64,000 nucleotides of DNA from JAVJST01 sp965229715 (GTDB lineage: Bacteria; Pseudomonadota; Alphaproteobacteria; Rhodospirillales; Casp-alpha2). The stretch is taken from NCBI GenBank assembly GCA_965229715.1, contig CBDDJL010000004.1, positions 868,001-932,000 on the forward strand, given 5' to 3'. The position numbers and the translations under genes are program-made. The notes beneath the pieces are model-generated. The model was given only the letters and a program-made list of their open reading frames with translations, searched no databases and had not been told where the DNA came from. This document shows, piece by piece, positions 54,178-63,307 of this stretch (positions within the stretch are counted from its first letter, which is position 1; the number at the start of each line of letters is the position of its first letter).

Positions 54178-56316
54178 ATGACCCGCAGGAACGCCTCCCG
54201 GCTGACGCCGCTTCTGAACCCCCGCTCGATCGCCATCGTCGGGGCGCGGCCGCAAGCCGGTGTCAGCGGCAACAACGTGCTGAAGACCTGCCGCCGGGGC
54301 GCCTTCGCAGGCGATGTCTGGCTCGTCAATCCGACGGTCGACGCGATCGACGGCGTGCCGTGCTATCCCTCGCTGCGCGACGTACCGGGGCCCGTCGACG
54401 TTGCCGCGCTGATCGTCGGCAACACGCGCATCGAAGCGGTATTCCGCGATGCCGCCGCAGCAGGGGTGCAGGCGGCGGTGATCTACGGCAGTTGCATGAC
54501 GGATGACGACATGGGGTCCGCTGCCCCGCTGCGCGAACGGATCCGCGAACGGGCCCGCGCCCACGATATAGCGATCTGCGGCATCAACTGCGCCGGCTTC
54601 ATGAACCGCGATGCGGGCGTTTCCCTGCAGCTCCAGGACATCGGCGATCACACGCCGGGCTCCGCCAGTTTTCTCTCGCAATCGGGGTCGGTCTACGCCG
54701 CCGTCGTTCACAACGACGGCGAGCTGCGCTTCAACCTGACCGTCTCGACCGGCCAGGAAACCACCGTCGACCTGGCCGAATACATGGACTATGCGCTCGA
54801 CCTGCCAAGCACGCGCACCTTGGGGCTGTTCATCGAAACCGTCCGCGATCCGGCCGGTTTTGTCGCGGCGCTCGGCAAGGCCGCCGAAAAGGATATCCCG
54901 GTCGTCGTCCTGAAGGTCGCGCGGACCGACCGCAGCAAGCGGTTCGCCCTCAGTCATTCCGGCGCCATCGCCGGCGAGGATTCGGGTTTCGACGCCGTGT
55001 TTCGAAAATACGGCGTGCTGCGGGTCGACGACATGGATGCGATGCTGGCGACCCTGAAGCTGATGAATGCGCCGAAACGGCCCGCCAACGGAGGGCTGGT
55101 GGCGATCACCGATTCCGGCGGCGAGCGGGAGTTGTTGACGGACGTCGCCGAGGCGGCGGGCGTACCGCTGACCGAGATCGGCGAGGCGACGCGGCGCCGG
55201 CTCGGCGAGGAGGTCGAATACGGCGTCGAGGTAGACAACCCGCTCGATCCCTGGAACTCCGGCTTCGAGTACGAACGCGTTTTCCGCAACGGCATGGATA
55301 TTCTGCTCGGCGACGATGGCGCGGCAATGGGCCTGTGGCTCGCCGACCTGCACGACGATATCGGCCATTTTCCGGTCTACGTCCGCGCCGCCGGCGACAT
55401 CGCCGCCGGCACGGAAAAACCGCTCGCCTTCGCCAGCACCTTCGCCGGCATCCGCAGCAGCGCGTTGCGCCGCCGTCTCGGCGAACTCGGCATCCCCTAT
55501 CTGGGCGGCATCACCTCGGCGCTGGCCGCGATCCGGCACGCATTCGATTATCGCGACAGCCGCCGCCGGCGACGCCCGCGACCCGAACGCCGAGATACGA
55601 AGGCGGACATCGGCGAGTCCGCCGGCAACTGGCGGACGCGGCTCGGCAAGGGCGCGACCCTCGCCCCCGCGGACAGCATGCGGTTGCTTGCCGATTTCGG
55701 CATTCCCGCCGTCGCGACCCGGTTCGTTGCCGGCGACGACGCGGTGCGAGCGGTGGCCGACGAGATCGGCTACCCGGTCGCGCTCAAGACGGCCAACCCC
55801 GCTGTGCTGCACAAGACCGAACGGGGCGGCGTCGCCCTCGCCCTCGCCGATGCCGCACGGCTGTCCGAAGCCTATACCGCCATGTCGGCCGCGCTCGGTC
55901 CCGACGTTCAGGTCTCCGCCATGGTGCCCGGCGGTCCCGAGATCGCCTTCGGGCTGGTGCGCGATCCGCTGTTCGGACCGCTGGTCATGGCTGCCGCCGG
56001 CGGCACGGAAATCGAACGGCATCGCGATGCCGTGTTCGCCCTGCCGCCGTTCGACGAAGAGACGGCGCACATCCTGATCGACGGCCTCGCGATACGCCCC
56101 GTGCTCGACGGTTTCCGCGGCCGCCCGGCGGCAGACGTGGACGCATTGGCGCACGCGCTGGCCCGCTTTTCGATCCTCGTCGACGCGCTCGGCGACAGCA
56201 TCGCGGAAATCGACATCAATCCGATCATTGTCGGCCCGGACGGCGTCGTCGCCGTCGACGCACTGGTCATCGGCGCCGGAGACGACGACAATCCAGACGG
56301 GAGGACCGAACCATGA
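54178..56316 (+). CDS. NDP-forming acyl-CoA synthetase
   Basis: 712 residues. Domains in order are CoA-binding (LLNPRSIAIVGARP at about 10-23), succinyl-CoA ligase-like (SHSGAIAGEDSGFDAVF near residues 259-275), and an ATP-grasp domain in the last third (YPVALKTANPAVLHKTERGGV). It should form acyl-CoA from an acid with ATP giving ADP, or the reverse. The substrate is unknown. It is coupled to the enoyl-CoA hydratase through ATGA, so both probably act on the same acid. Confidence 0.9.
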   Translation: MTRRNASRLTPLLNPRSIAIVGARPQAGVSGNNVLKTCRRGAFAGDVWLVNPTVDAIDGVPCYPSLRDVPGPVDVAALIVGNTRIEAVFRDAAAAGVQAAVIYGSCMTDDDMGSAAPLRERIRERARAHDIAICGINCAGFMNRDAGVSLQLQDIGDHTPGSASFLSQSGSVYAAVVHNDGELRFNLTVSTGQETTVDLAEYMDYALDLPSTRTLGLFIETVRDPAGFVAALGKAAEKDIPVVVLKVARTDRSKRFALSHSGAIAGEDSGFDAVFRKYGVLRVDDMDAMLATLKLMNAPKRPANGGLVAITDSGGERELLTDVAEAAGVPLTEIGEATRRRLGEEVEYGVEVDNPLDPWNSGFEYERVFRNGMDILLGDDGAAMGLWLADLHDDIGHFPVYVRAAGDIAAGTEKPLAFASTFAGIRSSALRRRLGELGIPYLGGITSALAAIRHAFDYRDSRRRRRPRPERRDTKADIGESAGNWRTRLGKGATLAPADSMRLLADFGIPAVATRFVAGDDAVRAVADEIGYPVALKTANPAVLHKTERGGVALALADAARLSEAYTAMSAALGPDVQVSAMVPGGPEIAFGLVRDPLFGPLVMAAAGGTEIERHRDAVFALPPFDEETAHILIDGLAIRPVLDGFRGRPAADVDALAHALARFSILVDALGDSIAEIDINPIIVGPDGVVAVDALVIGAGDDDNPDGRTEP

Positions 56317-57125
56317 CGGACGATATTCTTTACGCGGTCGAAGACCGCATCGCCACGATCCGCATCAACCGCGAGCAGGCGATGAATTCGCTCAATCCGG
56401 ATGTGATGGCGGCGCTGTCGGCGCGTCTCCGCGAAGCAGATGCGGACGACGAAAACGTTTCCGTCGTCGTGCTGACCGGCGCCGGCAAACACTTCGGCGC
56501 CGGCTACGATCTCAAGTATCCGTGGTTCGAGCATTACGGCGAAGGCGTACTGAACATGCGCCGCATGCTGCTCGACTGCGCCGGGTTCGAATACGGTCCG
56601 TGGGATTGCTCCAAGCCGGTGATCGCCATGACCCGGGGCTACTGTCTGGCCGGAAGCTGCGAGTTGGCGATGATGTGCTGCATTACGTTCGCCAGTGAAA
56701 CGGCGATGTTCGGCGAGCCCGAAATCCGCTTTTCGACGTCGCCGCCCGCCGTCGTGATGCCGTGGATCGTCGGCCTCAAGAAGGCGCGCGAACTGCTCTA
56801 CACCGGCGACATGATCGACGCCGAAGAAGCCCAGCGGGTCGGCATGATCAACCGCGTGTTCGCCGACGATGAACTGGAGGCGGAAACCTACAAGTACGCC
56901 CGGCGCGCCGCGGCGATATCGCTCGAAGGACTGCGCACGACCAAGGCGTCGATCAACAAGGGTGCCGAGATCGCCGGCATCCGTCAGGCCATCGACTACG
57001 GCATCGAACAGGGCGCCATGCTCGACGCGACCGAAACGGAGGCGCTGCGAACGTTCGGCGAAATCCGCGAAGCCGAAGGCCTGTCGGCGGCGATTCGCTG
57101 GCGCGAGAGCCAGTTCGCCGACTGA
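56313..57125 (+). CDS. Enoyl-CoA hydratase/isomerase family protein
   Basis: 270 residues of the crotonase fold. The oxyanion-hole region is GKHFGAGYDL, and CLAGSCELAMMCCITFASETAMFGEPEI (in parts) carries the two candidate acid-base glutamates. Its start overlaps the synthetase stop by 4 bases. It may hydrate an unsaturated acyl-CoA made by the synthetase. An arsC-type gene follows 41 bases later. Confidence 0.9.
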   Translation: MTDDILYAVEDRIATIRINREQAMNSLNPDVMAALSARLREADADDENVSVVVLTGAGKHFGAGYDLKYPWFEHYGEGVLNMRRMLLDCAGFEYGPWDCSKPVIAMTRGYCLAGSCELAMMCCITFASETAMFGEPEIRFSTSPPAVVMPWIVGLKKARELLYTGDMIDAEEAQRVGMINRVFADDELEAETYKYARRAAAISLEGLRTTKASINKGAEIAGIRQAIDYGIEQGAMLDATETEALRTFGEIREAEGLSAAIRWRESQFAD

Positions 57126-57166
57126 TCTGGCCGGCCCAACCCGTTACCCGAAGGAACACCGACATC

Positions 57167-57574
57167 ATGGCGATCGTCGTCTATCACAACCCGGCATGCG
57201 GCACGTCGCGCAACACCGTCGAGATAATTCGGGCATCCGGCGTCGAACCGACCGTCATCGCGTACCTGGAGACCGGCTGGACCCGGCCTCAGCTGCTCGG
57301 CCTGTTTGCCGCCGCGAACCTGACGCCACGGGATGCGCTTCGGACGACGAAATCGCCCGCCGAGGAACTCGGCCTCACCGACCCCGGCGTCGACGACGAG
57401 ACGCTGCTCGACGCCATGCTGGCCCACCCGGTTCTGGTCAACCGGCCGATCGTGTGCTCGCCGAAGGGCGTCCGCCTTTGCCGCCCGTCGGAAACGGTGC
57501 TGGAGCTGCTCGACAATCCGGATATCGGACCGTTCACGAAAGAGGACGGCGAGGCCGTTACCCGCAATGAATAA
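57167..57574 (+). CDS. ArsC-type glutaredoxin-dependent arsenate reductase
   Basis: 135 residues. YHNPACGTSRNTVEIIR (about 6-22) has the catalytic Cys, and the conserved basic residues include Arg in LRTTKSPAEELG and VNRPIVCSPKGVRLCRP. It reduces arsenate to arsenite with glutathione and glutaredoxin. GAAGGA precedes the ATG. No other ars gene is present, so a related role (YfgD-like) is possible. Confidence 0.88.
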   Translation: MAIVVYHNPACGTSRNTVEIIRASGVEPTVIAYLETGWTRPQLLGLFAAANLTPRDALRTTKSPAEELGLTDPGVDDETLLDAMLAHPVLVNRPIVCSPKGVRLCRPSETVLELLDNPDIGPFTKEDGEAVTRNE

Positions 57575-57693
57575 TCCGGAGATCGGGCCGGCAGCGGAAT
57601 ACCGGTTTCCCGTACGCACCCCTCCCGCGCTATAATTTCGCCACAAAGCGCGGGTAAGCCTCGAGCACCCTGCCGCCAACCGATCGGAGCCCC

Positions 57694-58386
57694 ATGAGCC
57701 AGAAAATCGCCCTCGTCGACGACGACCGCAACATCCTGACGTCCGTCTCGATGGCCCTGGAAGCCGAGGGCTTTCAGGTCACGACGTTCAAGGACGGCGA
57801 GGAAGCGCTGCGCGAACTCGGCCGCCATCCGGTCGACCTCGCCGTGCTCGATATCAAGATGCCGCGCATGGACGGCATGGAGCTGCTCGAGAAAATCCGC
57901 GAACGCGACAACCTGCCGATCATCTTCCTGACCTCCAAGGACGACGAGATCGACCAGGTGCTGGGATTGCGCATGGGCGCCGACGATTACATCACCAAGC
58001 CGTTCTCGCAGCGCCTGTTGATCGAGCGCATCCGCACGGTGCTGCGCCGGCGCGATGGCACGATCGACGAGGACAAATCGTCGGAAACCCTGCACCGCGG
58101 CGAACTGACGCTCGATCCGGTGCGTCATCTCTGCACCTGGAAAGGCAGGGAGGTCTCGCTGACGGTTACCGAATTCCTGCTGATCGAAGCGCTTGCCCGC
58201 CGGCCCGGTCACGTCAAGAATCGAGACCAGTTGATCGACGCGGCGTACGGTGAGCACATTTACGTCGACGACCGCACGATCGACAGCCACATCAAGCGGC
58301 TGCGGCGGAAGTTCAAGGAGGTCGACAGTGGGTTCGCCGAAATCGAAACGCTCTATGGCGTGGGTTACCGCTATCGCGCCGAATAG
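57694..58386 (+). CDS. chvI: ChvI-type response regulator
   Basis: 230 residues of the OmpR class. The receiver domain has ALVDDDRN, the phosphorylated Asp in LAVLDIKMPRMDG, and Lys in YITKPFSQR; a winged-helix DNA-binding domain follows (DRTIDSHIKRLRRKFKE). TSKDDEIDQVLGLRMGADDY is typical of ChvI. With ChvG it controls envelope, acid and exopolysaccharide responses. Here a repeat element separates it from chvG. Confidence 0.93.
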   Translation: MSQKIALVDDDRNILTSVSMALEAEGFQVTTFKDGEEALRELGRHPVDLAVLDIKMPRMDGMELLEKIRERDNLPIIFLTSKDDEIDQVLGLRMGADDYITKPFSQRLLIERIRTVLRRRDGTIDEDKSSETLHRGELTLDPVRHLCTWKGREVSLTVTEFLLIEALARRPGHVKNRDQLIDAAYGEHIYVDDRTIDSHIKRLRRKFKEVDSGFAEIETLYGVGYRYRAE

Positions 58387-58416
58387 GTTGGCCGCGCCCA
58401 CGAGCGCCCCGTTTTA

Positions 58417-58515
58417 CACCCCCCCACCCAAACTCTCCCCCTCGACGGGGGGAGGGCTTGAATTGACAATACCGTCCCCGCCCCCCTTGGGGAGGAGGGA
58501 CAGGGAGGGGGGTAT
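58417..58515. repeat. Paired palindromic intergenic repeat (family A, copy 3), between chvI and chvG
   Basis: Two GC-rich hairpins (about 58433-58454 and 58475-58499) with outer ACCCCCCCACC and GGGAGGGGGGT ends. It shares layout with copies at 29315 and 49442. It lies inside the chvI-chvG operon gap. Confidence 0.8.
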
Positions 58516-58572
58516 CGGTCGTCCCACCTGCTCTTTATCCGTCCGCTCCTGGCGGGCCCGCCGGGCTGGGTC

Positions 58573-60264
58573 ATGAAGCCCGAAACCGCCCGACCCGCGC
58601 CGCGTCGGCGCCGCCGTGCACGGCCGCCCCGGCTGTCGCGCATCACGCGGCGCATTCTCGCGGTCAACGTCTCGGCGCTCGGCATCCTCGTCGTCGGCGT
58701 GCTCTATCTCGGTGAATACCGCGAGAACCTGGTACGCTCATCGATCGACGCGCTCGCCATCGAGGCCGAGATGTTCGCCGCCGCGCTCGGCGAGGGTGCG
58801 GTCGGCGGCGATACCCCGGTGAGCCAGGACATCATCCGCGACACCGCGAACCGGATCGTGGTGCGCATGGTCGAAAGCACCGATACGCGCGCCCGCCTGT
58901 TCCGCCTGTCGGGCGAACTGGTCGCCGACAGCCGGCGGCTGGTCCATGCCGGGCGCGAGGTCGAAATCCAGCAATTGCCGCCGGTCGAAGAACCCGCGTC
59001 GTCGTGGGAGGACGCCTTCGATCTCTACGACCACATGATCTCGACGGTGCTCGGCGATCCGCCGCCTGAGCCTTACATCGAGCGGCCGCGCCAATTCGCC
59101 CGTCACTACCCCGAGGTCATGGAGGCGCTCGACGGCCGCACATCGCACGCCATTCGCTCGACATCGGGCGAGCGGCTGCTGTTTTCCGTCGCCGTTCCGG
59201 TGCAGCGATACAAGCAGGTCGTCGGCGCGCTGCTGGTCTCCAAGACATCCGACGAGGTCGACAAGGCGATGCTCGAGGTGCGGCTCGACATCCTGCGGCT
59301 GTTCCTGATCACGCTCGCCATCACGACATTGCTCTCGGTCTATCTCGCCGGCACCATCGCCCGGCCGCTCAGGCGGCTTGCGCTCGCCGCCGACCGGGTT
59401 CGCGGCAGCCTCAACAGGCGCAACCGGCTGCCCGACTTCAAGGGCCGCGACGACGAAATCGGCGAACTGGCGTCGGCGCTGGCCGACATGACCGATGCAT
59501 TGTGGCAGCGCATGGACGCCATCGAACGCTTCGCCGCCGACGTCAGCCACGAGATCAAGAACCCGCTGACGTCGCTCAAGAGCGCGGTCGAAACGGCGGC
59601 GCGGCTCAAGGATCCCGAGCAACAGCGCCGGCTGATGGCCATCATCCAGGACGACGTGGAACGCCTCGACCGGCTGATCACCGATATCTCGAACGCGTCG
59701 CGCCTCGATTCCGAACTGTCCCGCGCCGAGCTCGGCCGGCTCGACCTCGGCGACATGCTTAGCGCTCTCGTCGACATGCAAAGCGAAACCCGGACCGCCA
59801 GCGACGCCCGCGTGACCCTGAAGGTCCGCGACGACACGGCATTGACGGTCACCGGCATGGAAGACCGACTGATGCAGGTCTTCCGCAACCTGATCGGCAA
59901 CGCCATGACGTTCTGCCCGGCCGACGGCGAAATTGCGATCGAGATCTACCGCGATCCCGCCTCGGCGATCGGCGACGCGGTCTGCGTCACGGTCAGCGAC
60001 GACGGCCCGGGCATCCCCGAGGGCCGGGAGGATGCGATCTTCGAGCGGTTCTATTCCGAACGGCCCGAAACCGAGAAGTTCGGCACCCATTCCGGCCTCG
60101 GGCTCAGTATTTCGCGCCAGATCGTCGAGGCCCACGGCGGCACGATCTGGGCCGAAAACCGGCACGACGATCGCGGCAACGTCCGCGGCGCGCGGTTCAC
60201 GGTGTGCCTGCCGCTGCGGGCAAAGGCGGCGCGAGACAACCGTACCGAGGGCGGCGAGGACTGA
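58573..60264 (+). CDS. chvG: ChvG-type sensor histidine kinase
   Basis: 563 residues. A membrane helix at about 32-53, a periplasmic sensor domain, a second helix near 238-258, HAMP, then the HisKA box FAADVSHEIKNPLTSLKSAVETAA (phosphorylated His near residue 328) and ATPase domain (NLIGNAMTFCP, VSDDGPGIPEG, HSGLGLSISRQIV). It phosphorylates ChvI. There is a weak ribosome site before the ATG. Convergent with the Rieske gene. Confidence 0.93.
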   Translation: MKPETARPAPRRRRRARPPRLSRITRRILAVNVSALGILVVGVLYLGEYRENLVRSSIDALAIEAEMFAAALGEGAVGGDTPVSQDIIRDTANRIVVRMVESTDTRARLFRLSGELVADSRRLVHAGREVEIQQLPPVEEPASSWEDAFDLYDHMISTVLGDPPPEPYIERPRQFARHYPEVMEALDGRTSHAIRSTSGERLLFSVAVPVQRYKQVVGALLVSKTSDEVDKAMLEVRLDILRLFLITLAITTLLSVYLAGTIARPLRRLALAADRVRGSLNRRNRLPDFKGRDDEIGELASALADMTDALWQRMDAIERFAADVSHEIKNPLTSLKSAVETAARLKDPEQQRRLMAIIQDDVERLDRLITDISNASRLDSELSRAELGRLDLGDMLSALVDMQSETRTASDARVTLKVRDDTALTVTGMEDRLMQVFRNLIGNAMTFCPADGEIAIEIYRDPASAIGDAVCVTVSDDGPGIPEGREDAIFERFYSERPETEKFGTHSGLGLSISRQIVEAHGGTIWAENRHDDRGNVRGARFTVCLPLRAKAARDNRTEGGED

Positions 60265-60411
60265 CGGCGGCTCGGGACAAGGAAAGCGTCATGGCCGCGC
60301 CTGCGGACATTCGTCGGTGCCATCTGAAAGGCCGCACTTTGGCCTGAAGCGGACCGCCGGCATGCGCTTGTCGTGTGCCGCAACTGCTGCAACTGCTTGT
60401 GGCGGAGGGTG

Positions 60412-61560
60412 CTAATGGCCCATGTGAGACAGGTAAGTTTCGTGGAAGTGACGCATCATGGCCTCCGAGTACTCCATGTTGTCCCAATCGACGATGTACC
60501 AGCCCTGTTCGAACGTGCGCTGCGACATGCCTTCCTGTACGGAAATCAGGAACGAAATGTCTTCGGGCTGTAGCACGTCACGTCCCCAGATCATCCGCTT
60601 TTCCTGACGTTCGCGCATGCCCGGATCGGTGACCTCGGCAGGTTCGAGGTTCACACTCATTCGGTGCGCCCGGCCCGGATGGATCGGGTTCCACTGAAAC
60701 ACGCTGAGGTTGCCCGGACCTGCGAACTGCGAAATGCCGATATTGGGAAAGAGATACCAGAAGTGCAAATCGGTCTTGTCGTGTTCCGGATCCAGCGGAT
60801 AGGCAAGGTTGTCCGCCTTCCTGTTGCCCGGGATGAAGTTGTACGCAACGTTCTTCGTCAGCGCGTACTGCTGCTTGTTGATGTCCAGTATGTCGGCGAA
60901 CGACACATGCCCCATGCGGCAATGCTGACATTCGAGGTAGTTGTCGAGTTGCACCTTCCAATTCGCCGGGACATCGACTTCATGGATTGCAGCGGCACTG
61001 GAACCAAGAACGTAGCCATTCACTTCGGGACAGACCTCGAGGATCTGCCTCTCGACGCCCGGCCAGTATTCCGCGATCGGCAGTGCATCGTCATCGAGAT
61101 TGACGAACACGAAATCCAGAAGCCGGTCGACGCGCACCGCATGGAGGCACACCTTGCGTTGATCCGGCGCGACGCTTGTTTCCGCCGTTCGCATCCTGCG
61201 AACGGACCCGTCTAGTGAGAATGTCCACTGGTGATAGGGGCAGACGATAACCCGCTTTTGCCCCGAACCCTCGACCAGTTTGTGCCCACGATGCGGACAA
61301 ACGTTCCGATATCCGCGGATTTCGCCATCCTGATCGCGCACGACGAATACGTTCTGACCCATGACGGTTGCGGTGACGTAGTCGCCGGGCTCAACCAATT
61401 GGCTCATGTGGCCGGCGTACTGCCAGGCTTTGAAAAAGAGCTTTTCTCTCTCTTCGGCGAAAATTTCCTCGCTCACATAGTAGCGGGCGTGCAGAGCGCG
61501 GAGCTGTTCGCCGCCGGAAAACTCTTGCGATACCTTGTCCTGCAACGCGTTGGCCGACAT
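60412..61560 (-). CDS. Rieske-type aromatic/quaternary-amine ring-hydroxylating oxygenase alpha subunit
   Basis: 382 residues. Rieske cluster ligands are CPHRGH and CPYHQW (CxH-CxxH), and the mononuclear iron site is NYLECQHCRMGH with its Asp further on. The chain is short and closer in pattern to GbcA/CntA-like demethylating oxygenases than to large aromatic dioxygenases. No beta subunit or reductase gene is adjacent. It is divergent from a GlxA-type regulator and interrupts the usual chvG-hprK order. Confidence 0.85.
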   Translation of the reverse strand: MSANALQDKVSQEFSGGEQLRALHARYYVSEEIFAEEREKLFFKAWQYAGHMSQLVEPGDYVTATVMGQNVFVVRDQDGEIRGYRNVCPHRGHKLVEGSGQKRVIVCPYHQWTFSLDGSVRRMRTAETSVAPDQRKVCLHAVRVDRLLDFVFVNLDDDALPIAEYWPGVERQILEVCPEVNGYVLGSSAAAIHEVDVPANWKVQLDNYLECQHCRMGHVSFADILDINKQQYALTKNVAYNFIPGNRKADNLAYPLDPEHDKTDLHFWYLFPNIGISQFAGPGNLSVFQWNPIHPGRAHRMSVNLEPAEVTDPGMRERQEKRMIWGRDVLQPEDISFLISVQEGMSQRTFEQGWYIVDWDNMEYSEAMMRHFHETYLSHMGH

Positions 61561-61737
61561 CTTCGACTCCTCGTCTTTTCATGGTGACAAGCGTAAGAGG
61601 CCATTCGTTCCACGGGCCGGGATGATTCAACCTTGCGGGTACATCGGGGCTGTCTCGCGGGGAACCTTGACCGTGGACAAAGATTGCCGTAACCCGATCA
61701 AAGCAATCGTTCATAATTCGCCAGAAAAGATACAATA

Positions 61738-62718
61738 TTGGACAAAATCAATGGTGTGAAAGAGCCGTACGAAGTCGCTGTCGTCGTCGTCCCGCGCTAC
61801 TCGCAACTGACGTTGGCGGCTGTGATCGAGCCGATGCGTATGGCCAACACGGTATCGGGGCGTAATCTCTATTCTTGGCGACTGGCGAGTGACAGCGGCG
61901 TCGACGTCGCGTCGAGCAGTGGTTTCACGCTCTCCATTGGCGACGATATCGGCGACATCGCCCGATGCGACGCATTGTTCGTGCTCGCCAGTTACGAGCC
62001 CAGGCGTTTCGCCTCACCGCGGCTCCTCGCCTTCTTGCGCAGGATATCGAAGACGGGCGCCTTTATTGGCGGATTTGACGGCGCACCTTATCTCTTGGCG
62101 GCGGCCGGTGTTCTCGACGGTCATCGCGCCACGACCCATTGGGATGACATCGAGGATTTCGGTGACAGATACCCTCGCGTGGATGTCACCCCTGAGCGCT
62201 ATGTCATCGACCGCGGGCGGGCAACGACAAGTGGGTCGTTGCCGTCCTTCGATTTCATTCTCGAGCTCATTCGCCAACGTCATGGTCTCGTGCTGGCGAT
62301 GAACGTGTCCGGAAACTTTCTGTACGATCAGGCGCGGCCGGGCTCGGAGCAACAGTTCATGATTGCCGCGTCGCAACTGGATGCCCGGCACCCGAAAATC
62401 CGGCAGGTGGTTCGGCTGATGGAGGAAACCGTCCCAACGCCTCTGGCCATCGCCGAACTGGCTGATTCGGTCGGCATGAGCGAGCGAACCCTGCTGAGAC
62501 GTTTTCGCGACGCCCTCGGCGTGACGCCCGATGCGTTCTATCGCGAACTCCGGCTCGATGTCGGCCGGCGGTTGCTCGAGAACCACGACCTCAGCATCTT
62601 GGAGGTAGCTTTGGCATGCGGGTTCGATTCACGGCCAGCTTTCACCCGAGCGTTCAAGAAGGTGTTCGGGGCGCCCCCATCGACGCGCCGGATCAGCAGC
62701 GCAACCAACGTTAGCTGA
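61738..62718 (+). CDS. GlxA-type AraC-family transcriptional regulator
   Basis: 326 residues. An N-terminal DJ-1/PfpI-like GATase1 domain (PMRMANTVSGRNLYSWRL, GGFDGAPYLLAAAGVLDGHRATTHW) is joined to a C-terminal AraC HTH (IAELADSVGMSERTLLRRFRDALG). The start is uncertain: TTG 61738 or GTG 61756, and no strong ribosome site is seen. Regulators of this kind control carnitine, betaine and arginine catabolism; its divergent Rieske gene is the probable target. Confidence 0.88.
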   Translation: MDKINGVKEPYEVAVVVVPRYSQLTLAAVIEPMRMANTVSGRNLYSWRLASDSGVDVASSSGFTLSIGDDIGDIARCDALFVLASYEPRRFASPRLLAFLRRISKTGAFIGGFDGAPYLLAAAGVLDGHRATTHWDDIEDFGDRYPRVDVTPERYVIDRGRATTSGSLPSFDFILELIRQRHGLVLAMNVSGNFLYDQARPGSEQQFMIAASQLDARHPKIRQVVRLMEETVPTPLAIAELADSVGMSERTLLRRFRDALGVTPDAFYRELRLDVGRRLLENHDLSILEVALACGFDSRPAFTRAFKKVFGAPPSTRRISSATNVS

Positions 62719-62872
62719 TTGAGCCGGGATGCCGGTTTTTGGCCAATACCGGTCAATCTACATGAACCCGAGTTACGGATGCGCTAGCGTCGGGACCCGA
62801 CACGGTTGACGGCGGTGCGGCGAGCGATCACGCTTTCGCCTGCGAAAAATGCGAACCCGACGGCGGACAGAC

Positions 62873-63307
62873 ATGCAGCAAATCCATGCAACCGCGGTTG
62901 CCATCGGCGATGACGGTGTCCTGCTGACCGGGCCTTCGGGCAGCGGCAAGTCCGACCTGGCGCTGCGTCTGATCGAGGACGGCGCACGGCTGATCGCCGA
63001 CGACCGGTGCGACCTGACCGTTGCGGACGGCCGGCTCCGCGCCGCGCCGCCGGATGCGCTCGCCGGCATGCTGGAAGTGCGCGGCGTCGGCATCGTCGTT
63101 CTGCCGCACGAGCACGCCGGCGCCATCGCCATGGTCTGCGCGCTGACCGACACCCATTGCGTCGAACGATTGCCGGAAGCGGAGCGGACGGATGTTAATG
63201 GCGTCGACCTGCCGCTCTACCGGGTTTTCCCGTTCGAGGCATCGGCTCCGGCCAAGGTGCGGATGGCGCTCGGCCTCGTCAGCGGGCGCGTGGCGAGCGC
63301 GGTATGA
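62873..63307 (+). CDS. hprK: HPr kinase/phosphorylase (short alphaproteobacterial type)
   Basis: 144 residues, kinase domain only. Walker A GPSGSGKSDLALR is at about residues 20-32, and ADDRCDLT and EVRGVGIVVLP match the conserved catalytic and signature regions. It phosphorylates HPr on a serine in the carbon phosphotransferase system. I prefer ATG 62873; an in-frame ATG at 62849 adds eight residues. It overlaps rapZ by ATGA. Confidence 0.92.
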   Translation: MQQIHATAVAIGDDGVLLTGPSGSGKSDLALRLIEDGARLIADDRCDLTVADGRLRAAPPDALAGMLEVRGVGIVVLPHEHAGAIAMVCALTDTHCVERLPEAERTDVNGVDLPLYRVFPFEASAPAKVRMALGLVSGRVASAV

